Positions 1 through 5,604 of a DNA stretch of 7,041 nucleotides are shown one piece after another. The position numbers and the translations under genes are program-made. Each line of letters opens with the position of its first letter. Within the stretch, counting starts at the first letter, position 1. The DNA comes from JBEKZQ01 sp049509675 (lineage in GTDB: Bacteria; Planctomycetota; Planctomycetia; Pirellulales; Thermoguttaceae), in contig JBEKZQ010000332.1 of the NCBI GenBank assembly GCA_049509675.1, positions 1-7,041 of the forward strand. The letters are read 5' to 3'. Below the pieces are notes generated by a model. It worked only from the letters and a program-made list of their open reading frames with translations. It was not told the origin of the DNA and ran no database searches.

Positions 1-50
1 AGCGAGGGATTTGCGGCGATTCTCCCTCGCTGGCGCGTCGGGCTAGTGTT
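1..50. repeat. Palindromic intergenic repeat with hairpin, cut by window edge
   Basis: Bases 1-9 (AGCGAGGGA) are the exact reverse complement of 23-31 (TCCCTCGCT), with a 13-nt loop. The right arm runs on into a GC-rich stretch that reads GGCGCGTCGGGCTAGTG at 32-48. From memory, intergenic repeats of the form CACTAGCCCGA...GCGAGGGA are frequent in planctomycete genomes, which would make this one copy of such a family with its left half outside the window. The stem is seen directly; the family assignment is recollection. It could also serve as a hairpin terminator for a gene to the left. Confidence 0.5.
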
Positions 51-292
51 GCGAATCGCAATGGTGCAGTTTTACTGAGGGCAGGCCGCAAAATCGTTAC
101 ATTAGCAACGTGTCGCTTATTCCCTACCATCAGTGTCGTCCAATCCGAGGGCTCGACTTGAAGACCCGGCCAATGGTGGGGAAAAACTGTCCGATTTCGC
201 CTGACGCCTTGCCACGATTCACCTGCGCCGCGCTTGTTCGCAGGAATTGTCTAAGATAAACTGCATTTGAGACATCAACCCTGGATTGTCGC
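51..292. other. Gene-poor stretch before the HIT gene
   Basis: No convincing coding region is visible here on either strand. A minus-strand open frame crosses 130-426, but it runs straight through the palindromic repeat at 293-431 and shows no recognisable domain. A weak promoter-like pair for the rightward genes exists (TTGTTC at 234-239, TAAACT at 257-262, 17-bp spacing), but each half matches the sigma-70 consensus at only three or four positions, so it is not called as a promoter. Confidence 0.5.
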
Positions 293-431
293 GTAGGGTG
301 GGTCAAGGTCGCGCGTAGTTCTGGTGGGGCTCGCAAACCGACCAAACGTTGTGCCGCCCGGAGTGAACGAATCATACCAGGCCAAGCGACCGAAGCCCCA
401 CCACAATTACGGTTTGCTCGACCCACCCTAC
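293..431. repeat. Imperfect palindromic (MITE/REP-like) repeat of about 139 bp
   Basis: The outer arms GTAGGGTGGGTC (293-304) and GACCCACCCTAC (420-431) are perfect 12-bp reverse complements. Inside them TGGTGGGGCT (322-331) pairs with AGCCCCACCA (394-403), and GCAAACCG (333-340) can alternatively pair with CGGTTTGC (410-417). The whole segment therefore folds back on itself, as expected for a REP-like or MITE-like element. Repeats with a GTAGGGTGGGTC end are, from memory, common in planctomycetes and cyanobacteria. No clear target-site duplication is visible at the two ends. The element stops 26 bases before the HIT gene, so any promoter for that gene lies in or upstream of it. Confidence 0.7.
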
Positions 432-457
432 AGTTTGCGAATGATCCGGGCTAAGCC

Positions 458-1048
458 ATGCGGGGGAAGCGAGTGGATCAGCAACGAATTTGGGCGCCGT
501 GGCGGTTGGGATACATCCTTGGGCAAGAGGAACCCAAGACGGCCCTGCCGCAGGTCCCGCCTGGCGGAGACCCCGCTTGTTTCCTCTGTCAGTGTGCGGC
601 CGACGGCAACGACCGGCAGCGGCACGTCGTCCGACGCGGGACGCATACGATCACGCTGCTGAACCTATATCCATACAACAACGGACATCTGCTGGTCGCG
701 CCGCGGCGACATGTTGCGCGGCTGGATGAGCTGGCGTGCGACGTGCAAACCGAGTTGACGCACAGCATCACCCGCATGGTCAACCTGTTGGAAACGGTGA
801 TCCATCCCGAGGGATTCAACATCGGACTGAATTTGGGGCGAGCCGCGGGGGCCGGCGTTCCGGGTCATCTGCATTGGCACATCGTCCCGCGCTGGAATGG
901 CGACACGAACTTCATGTCCACGATCGCCGGGATCCGGGTAATCCCGCAATCGCTGGAGGCCCTTTGGGACGCCCTGACCAACCAGTTGAGGCAGTGGGAG
1001 CGGCAAGAGACCTGCTCCGGACAACCGAGCCAGGGGCTTTCCGAATGA
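458..1048 (+). CDS. HIT-family hydrolase/transferase, probable Ap4A phosphorylase
   Basis: A 196-residue cytosolic protein of the histidine-triad superfamily. The catalytic triad H137-L-H139-W-H141 is followed by VPRW and GDTNFM, and earlier come a WAPWR motif (12-16), a C41-x2-C44 pair and LNLYPYNNGHLLVAPRRHV (68-86). This combination is typical of the branch that contains the mycobacterial Ap4A phosphorylase / ATP adenylyltransferase, which splits diadenosine tetraphosphate with phosphate to ADP and ATP. The family is clear; the exact substrate is inferred. The ATG at 458 has no good ribosome site. An in-frame GTG at 473, preceded by GGGGGAAG at 462-469, would start the protein at VDQQRIWAPWR and is a serious alternative. 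The stop codon overlaps the start of the next gene, so the two are probably translationally coupled. Confidence 0.88.
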   Translation: MRGKRVDQQRIWAPWRLGYILGQEEPKTALPQVPPGGDPACFLCQCAADGNDRQRHVVRRGTHTITLLNLYPYNNGHLLVAPRRHVARLDELACDVQTELTHSITRMVNLLETVIHPEGFNIGLNLGRAAGAGVPGHLHWHIVPRWNGDTNFMSTIAGIRVIPQSLEALWDALTNQLRQWERQETCSGQPSQGLSE

Positions 1049-2265
1049 TGGCGTTCCAATTCTACTGCCCGCAGGGCCATTTGTTAGAAGGCGAGCCGTC
1101 GCAGGCGGGACTGCCCTGCCAATGTCCATTGTGCGGCGAGACGTTTTCGATTCCGTCGGCCGTTGCGGCGGAGGCTGCTGCAGCCATCGGCGGGGACTTT
1201 GCCTTGCCGGAATTTCCCGTTCCCCCGGCAACAACTCCGAGCATGGCGCCGCCGGGGGCTTGCCGGGTGCAGGAAGTGCCGTTAGCGCCGTTCCAGGTCC
1301 CGCCGCCGACCGCGCCGCTTTCGCCGCTTGGCACAGGCCGGGTGCAGGAAGTGCCGTTAGCGCCGTTCAAGGCTCCGCCACCCACCTCGGCGCCGCTGCC
1401 GCCGGCCGCGACGGCTCCCATGCAGCCACCATCGCCGGCCTCTGCCATTCCGGCGACCGCGCGGCCACGCTTTGAATTACCTCCCAGCCAACCGCCGATG
1501 GCGGTAGCAACCCCCTTGCCGGCGATGGCCGGTTTTGGGGCTCCGCCGCCACAATCGCCGTCGCCGGCCATGTCGCCGTTGCCGCCGGCTGTGGTGCCGC
1601 CGCCGGGGCCAACCGCCCCCACGGTGTCGGCTTTCGAGTTGCCACCCGCTCAAACGCTGTTGTTGCAGTCGCCCGCGGAATCGACTCCCGCCCTGGCGCC
1701 GGGTGGAATTGCTTTGCCTTTCGATCCCCGCGCCAAAGACTCGTTGCCATTCGACCTGCCGGATCTCCCCGGCGGCGCGGGCGGCCTTTCCTTCGATCTT
1801 GCGCCGCTGGAAACACCGGCATTGGAGTTGCCCGGCGAGGCGGCGCCGGTGGGCGGAACCATGCCGACTGCGGCCGCTTGGCCCGAACCGGGCATTGACC
1901 AAACATTGCTCGCCGGCGAAGCCGCGCCCGCCGAGGCGCTCGGGGCGCCTGCCGAGGCAATCCCTGCCCCCCTGGCATTCGACGTCGAAGAAGAGAAACC
2001 CAAGACAATCCAGATTTTGTGTCCCTCGGGCCATCCGTTGGAGACACCGCGCGAACTGCTGGGCAACTACGCCCAATGTCCAATCTGCCAAGAGAAGTTC
2101 AAGCTCCGCTACGAAGACAGTGTCGAGTACAAACGGCGCAAGATTGCCCAGATGGAGCGGCGCGACGAGAAAATGGGCCAGTTGTGGTTGATCTGGGCGA
2201 TCGTGGCTGCCGTCGTGGTCGGGGGCGGCATCATTTTGATGCTGATGTTCCTTCCCGGCCGGTAA
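1045..2265 (+). CDS. Tail-anchored Pro/Ala-rich protein with two zinc-ribbon-like modules
   Basis: A 406-residue protein of unknown function. It starts with a compact Cys/His module (C8-x3-H12, then C25, C27-x2-C30). A long low-complexity linker rich in Pro, Ala and Leu follows (about 50-310). A second module has nearly the same spacing (C326-x3-H330, then C345-x2-C348). Next comes a basic stretch with KRRK and ERR, and a single hydrophobic segment at about 380-402, four residues before the end. This predicts a protein held in the membrane by its C-terminus with both metal-binding modules in the cytoplasm. The ATG at 1045 lies in an ATGA overlap with the HIT gene and has AGGGG at 1032-1036. 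A second ATG follows at once at 1048. The open frame extends upstream to 736 but only inside the HIT gene. Zinc binding is inferred from the cysteines. I do not recognise a named family. Confidence 0.8.
   Translation: MMAFQFYCPQGHLLEGEPSQAGLPCQCPLCGETFSIPSAVAAEAAAAIGGDFALPEFPVPPATTPSMAPPGACRVQEVPLAPFQVPPPTAPLSPLGTGRVQEVPLAPFKAPPPTSAPLPPAATAPMQPPSPASAIPATARPRFELPPSQPPMAVATPLPAMAGFGAPPPQSPSPAMSPLPPAVVPPPGPTAPTVSAFELPPAQTLLLQSPAESTPALAPGGIALPFDPRAKDSLPFDLPDLPGGAGGLSFDLAPLETPALELPGEAAPVGGTMPTAAAWPEPGIDQTLLAGEAAPAEALGAPAEAIPAPLAFDVEEEKPKTIQILCPSGHPLETPRELLGNYAQCPICQEKFKLRYEDSVEYKRRKIAQMERRDEKMGQLWLIWAIVAAVVVGGGIILMLMFLPGR
1262..1368 (+). repeat. In-frame 32-bp direct repeat, 75-bp period
   Basis: Bases 1262-1293 and 1337-1368 are identical over 32 bases. 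The 75-bp offset equals 25 codons, so both copies encode GRVQEVPLAPF-like peptides (CRVQEVPLAPF and GRVQEVPLAPF) within the proline-rich linker. The exact DNA identity points to a recent internal duplication, or copy-number variation by slippage. Confidence 0.9.
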
Positions 2266-2272
2266 CGGATGG

Positions 2273-3877
2273 TCAATAGATCTCGATGCTCTTGACCACG
2301 CTGCCGGCGGAAAGGTGCGCGCCGTACAAACAGCGCTCCGCGCCGTGGAGCAGATCCTGCGGCGAGAAGTTCTTCCGCGCCGCGGCTACGGTCGCCACTC
2401 CCACGCCCAAGCCCTCACTGGGCGACGGTCCGCGGATCGTCCGCAACAACTGATTTCCCCAGCGCACGGCCACGCTTCGTTCACAATCGGGCAGCAGCAG
2501 GGCAAGACCTGTCTGGCCGTAGGCAGTGCAGACGACGCCGGGATGGTCCACCTGGCCGCAGGCGGCTTTCAGTACCTCCAGCAGGCCCGCACCAGCGTCG
2601 ACGCCCCGGGTCAATTCCGCCAGCAAGAGGCTGAAGGGGCGATGCGACTGCCGGCAGTCGGCGACCAACTCATCGAGCCGCCGCAAGAGGTGGGCATCGG
2701 CTTTCACCACGCGTTGGTGTTGCGGCTCGACGGGCGAGGCAGACCGGACGGGCGTAGGCGCGACGGCGGCTGACGCATGTTCCGCGCCGGGCGGTTCAGC
2801 GGTCGCGGGGCACAGCAGAGAGAAGGCCGCCGCCAATTCCTGGAGCGCATCCAGCGGCACTTCCCCGCTTGGCGCGGTGCGGCCCGGCTTGCCGTGCAGC
2901 AGTTCTTCCGCCGCCTCGTCGGCAACCTGACTCAGCCGTCGATGCGCCTCCACGAGCACGTCGCGGTACTCCAATCCGGCCGGCAGGTGCAGCGACAAGA
3001 CGTCGGCCAATTGCTGCACCTTGCCCTGCAAATCGGCGACCAGCGTCTCCAGATCGGCCACGGAAAGGTGGCGATACCGCCGCGCGGCCCGCAACAACGG
3101 AACCAGCGCCTGGCGCTGCCCGTCGGCCACCAGCCGGGCCAACAACTCGGCCAGGTGCAACATCTGCGGCACCGGCGGCCAGGGCCCCGCCCAATCGTCC
3201 AACTCGGCCGCCTCCTCCGCCGTCTCAACCGGATCGGTCAACTCGGGCGGTCGCCAATCGATCGCCTCGACCAGCGCCGCCGGCAGCCCCCATTGGTTCA
3301 ACATGCGGGCCGACAGGGTGGTGTGCGGGAAACCGATCGCCTGCGTCTCCATCTCCGCCACGTCCAGGTTACGGGAGAGCATGCGGTTCAGGAAACGCGC
3401 GTACGGCTGGCCAATCTGCTGAAGCAGGACGAGGATTCCCAGATCCTGCAACAGCCCGGCCACAAAAACGTCATCGCCGGGAACTTTCCACAGCCGCTCG
3501 CTGATTTCCCGACCCGCTACGGCCTTGGTCAACGTGTGCCGCCAGTACCAGCCCAGCGTCCTGGCTTCCATGCCGACCAGCAGGCCGCCAGGCAGACTGA
3601 ACCCCAGGACCAGCAGTTTTAGCGGCTTGGTCCCCAACAGGGTCAGGGCCTGTCCGAGGTCGGAGACTTCCCGGGTGAGTCCGAACAGCGAGCTGTTCAC
3701 GACGCGGAGGATTTTGACGGTCAGGGCGGGGTCGTTCTCGATGCACTCCCTCAGAGTGCGGGTATCCATCTGCGGGTCATCGGTCAGCTTCAGGACCTGC
3801 ATGGCCACGGCGGGCAGGCTGTAGAGCTGGCCGGCTTGGGCCGCGAGACGATCGAGGATAGCCGCCGGAGTGGTCAT
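2273..3877 (-). CDS. HDOD-domain signalling protein with degenerate C-terminal GGDEF-like domain
   Basis: A 534-residue cytosolic protein. Residues about 10-215 form an HDOD domain, recognised by LPAVAMQVLKL (21-31) and the DPALTVKILRVVNSSLFG block (49-66). HDOD domains are non-catalytic relatives of HD phosphohydrolases found in two-component, cyclic-di-GMP and motility signalling. A variable Ala/Pro-rich linker leads to residues about 394-534, which resemble a diguanylate cyclase domain. YGQTGLALLLP at 453-463 sits where YGGDEFALLLP would be, and GVATVAAARKNFS...DLLHGAERCLYGAH matches the usual end of that domain. The GGDEF loop reads GQTGL, so cyclase activity is very unlikely; a binding or scaffold role is inferred. 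The ATG at 3877 begins the HDOD-like sequence directly. An upstream in-frame GTG at 3952 adds 25 residues of no known homology and is not preferred. The gene ends 7 bases from the convergent membrane-protein gene. Confidence 0.85.
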   Translation of the reverse strand: MTTPAAILDRLAAQAGQLYSLPAVAMQVLKLTDDPQMDTRTLRECIENDPALTVKILRVVNSSLFGLTREVSDLGQALTLLGTKPLKLLVLGFSLPGGLLVGMEARTLGWYWRHTLTKAVAGREISERLWKVPGDDVFVAGLLQDLGILVLLQQIGQPYARFLNRMLSRNLDVAEMETQAIGFPHTTLSARMLNQWGLPAALVEAIDWRPPELTDPVETAEEAAELDDWAGPWPPVPQMLHLAELLARLVADGQRQALVPLLRAARRYRHLSVADLETLVADLQGKVQQLADVLSLHLPAGLEYRDVLVEAHRRLSQVADEAAEELLHGKPGRTAPSGEVPLDALQELAAAFSLLCPATAEPPGAEHASAAVAPTPVRSASPVEPQHQRVVKADAHLLRRLDELVADCRQSHRPFSLLLAELTRGVDAGAGLLEVLKAACGQVDHPGVVCTAYGQTGLALLLPDCERSVAVRWGNQLLRTIRGPSPSEGLGVGVATVAAARKNFSPQDLLHGAERCLYGAHLSAGSVVKSIEIY

Positions 3878-3995
3878 GACCTGAGTTGCCCACGCGCAAC
3901 CGTTTTGCCGGCCGCTACCCGTGACGGGGGGAAAGGAGCACTGAGCGGCCACGGCGCATCAAGCCGCGCGCGGGGGCGGGAGGAGCGAATCCTAC
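3878..3995. other. Spacer between small basic gene and HDOD gene
   Basis: These 118 bases lie between two minus-strand genes and show no strong terminator, so read-through from the small gene into the HDOD gene is possible. A perfect 11-bp palindrome, CCCGTGACGGG at 3918-3928, sits 41 bases upstream of the HDOD start codon and could be a protein-binding site. That role is speculation from symmetry and position only. Confidence 0.3.
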
Positions 3996-4082
3996 TTACT
4001 TGCGGTGCCGAATTTTGGATCGCATCCGCCGTTTCTTGCGGCCGAGCTTGCGGCGGCCTTTCCCTGTTTTCTTGGTTCCCAC
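3996..4082 (-). CDS. Small Arg/Lys-rich protein, ribosomal-protein-like
   Basis: A 28-codon gene ending KKRRMRSKIRHRK. Of its 28 residues, 16 are Lys or Arg and one is His, so the product should bind RNA or ribosomes. The GTG at 4082 is chosen because GGAG lies 6 bases upstream and because the predicted transcript would begin near 4173. The same frame is open back to 4196, but those 38 residues are not basic, and that start precedes the predicted transcription start. The KKRRMRSKIRHRK tail resembles the basic core of AURKAIP1/COX24-type and bS22-like small ribosomal proteins, and I have a general memory of such short basic proteins in planctomycetes. Family membership is inference from composition, and a chance frame cannot be fully excluded. 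Confidence 0.5.
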   Translation of the reverse strand: MGTKKTGKGRRKLGRKKRRMRSKIRHRK

Positions 4083-4167
4083 GCGATACTCCGTGAAGCT
4101 TTGCGAACAAACGCGTCCGCCCGTGTTGATTTGTGATCCAACCGGCTCAAGTGTCCCGCCAGAATTG

Positions 4168-4226
4168 GTACAGTCCGGCAGTATAGCAAGAGCCACGGCG
4201 GGGACGCAAGGGGGTGTGGACTGTAC
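4168..4226. repeat. Perfect 9-bp inverted repeat flanking the small-gene promoter
   Basis: GTACAGTCC at 4168-4176 and GGACTGTAC at 4218-4226 are exact reverse complements, 50 bp apart centre to centre. One arm covers the predicted transcription start and the other lies just upstream of the -35. They could be two operator half-sites on the same face of the helix, or simply a degenerate repeat. No regulator is identified. Confidence 0.45.
4180..4209 (-). promoter_or_regulatory. Extended -10 promoter for the small basic gene
   Basis: On the minus strand the -10 element is TATACT (4185 to 4180, five of six consensus bases), directly preceded by TGC, which makes an extended -10. A partial -35, TTGCGT (4209 to 4204), lies 18 bases upstream. 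Transcription would begin near 4173 and leave an untranslated leader of about 90 bases before the GTG at 4082. Confidence 0.5.
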
Positions 4227-4434
4227 TTCCGCCCTGTTGCAGCGGCAACGCTACCCCCTCGTCCGAGCGCTTCGGCGGAAACGGTACGCCTGCACGCCGG
4301 TTTCGGGGCATCCATCGCCAGCCAATGGCGTTGCCCAGATGGGCTTGTTTTCCCGGGGATTTCGTCGATGATGATTGGCAACAGCAATTCGTCCGCAAGG
4401 TTTGGCAACGGCCTCCTTGGAATTCATCACCACA
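4227..4434. other. Intergenic region between divergent small gene and ATPase operon
   Basis: No convincing gene is seen here on either strand. A near-direct repeat, ATTGGCAACAGC (4374-4385) and TTTGGCAACGGC (4401-4412), matches at 10 of 12 positions with a 27-bp period and might be a regulator site. I find no convincing sigma-70 promoter for the rightward operon, so its promoter remains unplaced. Several open frames cross the region but have no domain or start signal. Confidence 0.4.
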
Positions 4435-4470
4435 CAGACCGATGCGTTCGGTCTGCTCACGTTTGACGTG
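4435..4470 (+). promoter_or_regulatory. Two small tandem hairpins in the ATPase operon leader
   Basis: CAGACCGA (4435-4442) pairs perfectly with TCGGTCTG (4448-4455) around a 5-base loop. Three bases later CACGT (4458-4462) pairs with ACGTG (4466-4470) around a 3-base loop. The second stem ends 10 bases before the strong ribosome site AAAGGAG (4481-4487). They may act as RNA structure controlling translation, or as DNA operator sites. They are too short, and lack a U tract, to be a typical terminator. Confidence 0.5.
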
Positions 4471-4494
4471 GCCGACTTGCAAAGGAGAATGCGT

Positions 4495-5604
4495 ATGCTC
4501 AAGAATAGACCGTTCTTGGAACGGCTCAAGCTTTCAGGATACAAGTCGATCCGGGAGGCTGAGCTCGAATTCACCAAACTCAACGTACTCATCGGCGCCA
4601 ACGGAGCGGGCAAGTCGAATCTGGTTTCGTTCTTCTCCCTGCTCCCAGCGGCGCTTGATGAAAAGTTGGATGCCTATGTCGGACGGCACGGCGGGCCCAA
4701 CGCCTTGCTCTATTTCGCGGCGCAGCGGACGAGTGAAATCGCCGTGGCGGCTACCGTCCGCACGATCAAGGGAACGGGGATTCTATCCCAACGGCTTGGT
4801 TTCCGTGCCCCGGACACCCTCTACTACGGCAGCCATCATTCCGGCGCGCCTTATCGAGCGGGGGAGGCGTTTGAGATGATTATCAACGATGTGTGTGCCC
4901 TGGTAATGAAGGCAGGCGGAGGCCCGCCTGATGAAACGATCTACTACGGCCTGAAAGACGGCGTGGCGACCTACCATCTGGTCGATACCAGCTTGACCTC
5001 GCCCATCCGTACCGAGGGATACGTCGAAGACAATAAGCGGTTGAATTCCAACGGCAGCAACTTGGCCGCCGTTCTGTTCCGCTACAAGAGGAGCAACGAA
5101 GAGGTCTACCGCCGTATCCGCTCCACGGTTCGGAAGATCGTGCCTTCGTTCGACGATTTCGTTCTGGAACCCAGAGAACTGAATCCCCGGAACATCCTGT
5201 TGAATTGGAGGCAGCTTGGGCAGGACTACTTGTTTGGCCCCCACCAATTGTCAGATGGAGCGCTGCGGGCGATTGCACTCATTACGCTCTTCCAACAGCC
5301 CGAAGACGAGCTGCCCAATCTGATCGTCGTGGACGAGCCGGAGTTGGGCCTGCATCCCCACGCCATGCTGATTATTTCTGGCCTGATGCGGGCAGCATCG
5401 TCCCACACCCAAGTTCTGTTGGCGACCCAATCACCCACCTTCCTCGATAACTTCAACCCGGATGAGGTGATCGTAGCAGAGGAAAAGGAGCAGGCTTCCC
5501 ATTATCGACGTGTGACTCCCGACGAACTGCGGGAGTGGCTGCAAGAGTACAGCCTGGGCGAATTGTGGCAGAAGAACGTGCTGGGCGGAGGGCCGATGCC
5601 ATGA
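4495..5604 (+). CDS. AAA15/AAA21-family ABC-like ATPase of a putative defence pair
   Basis: A 369-residue soluble ATPase of the AAA_21 / COG4637 type. It shows an RLKLSGYKSIREAELEF start, Walker A GANGAGKS (34-41), an ABC-type signature LSDGALR (252-258), Walker B LIVVDEPELGLHP with D280-E281, and the switch region LLATQSPTFLDNF. These nucleotide-binding elements appear intact, so it should hydrolyse ATP and dimerise in the SMC/Rad50/OLD manner. The ATG at 4495 is chosen because AAAGGAG (4481-4487) lies 7 bases upstream; an ATG at 4489 is too close to that site, and the frame's TTG at 4375 lacks one. The stop overlaps the next start by ATGA. ATPases of this family beside a TOPRIM-like or DUF protein are frequent in phage defence (OLD, Gabija, PARIS), but this pair's function is inferred. 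Base composition is lower in GC in sampled lines than in the HDOD gene, which suggests transfer. Confidence 0.9.
   Translation: MLKNRPFLERLKLSGYKSIREAELEFTKLNVLIGANGAGKSNLVSFFSLLPAALDEKLDAYVGRHGGPNALLYFAAQRTSEIAVAATVRTIKGTGILSQRLGFRAPDTLYYGSHHSGAPYRAGEAFEMIINDVCALVMKAGGGPPDETIYYGLKDGVATYHLVDTSLTSPIRTEGYVEDNKRLNSNGSNLAAVLFRYKRSNEEVYRRIRSTVRKIVPSFDDFVLEPRELNPRNILLNWRQLGQDYLFGPHQLSDGALRAIALITLFQQPEDELPNLIVVDEPELGLHPHAMLIISGLMRAASSHTQVLLATQSPTFLDNFNPDEVIVAEEKEQASHYRRVTPDELREWLQEYSLGELWQKNVLGGGPMP

Noticed and set aside
130..426. Minus-strand 98-codon open frame
   Set aside because: A third or more of it is the palindromic repeat, and no domain or ribosome site supports it.
736..1044. N-terminal extension of the membrane-protein frame
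   Set aside because: It lies wholly inside the well-supported HIT gene in another frame. The ATG at 1045, with its ATGA overlap and immediate zinc-ribbon motif, is a far better start.
1062..1622. Minus-strand open frame rich in Gly and Ala opposite the proline-rich linker
   Set aside because: A composition shadow: GC-rich Pro/Ala codons read as Gly/Ala on the other strand, with no domain.
2255..2285. Terminator between the convergent membrane-protein and HDOD genes
   Set aside because: Only 7 bases separate the stops, and I see no stem with a U tract. CCGGCCGG near 2257 is too short.
2777..3622. Plus-strand 281-codon open frame rich in Arg and Gln
   Set aside because: It is antisense to the clear HDOD gene and has no recognisable fold. 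It reflects the high GC3 of the real gene.
3918..3928. CCCGTGACGGG as a hairpin terminator
   Set aside because: The single-base centre cannot form an RNA loop. At most it is a DNA-binding palindrome.
4083..4196. Longer, 66-residue version of the small basic protein
   Set aside because: Its GTG at 4196 lies upstream of the predicted transcription start, and the added residues lack the basic character of the C-terminus.
4375..4494. N-terminal extension of the ATPase from TTG at 4375
   Set aside because: No ribosome site and no family similarity in the added 40 residues. The ATG at 4495 has AAAGGAG at ideal spacing and starts just before the conserved region.
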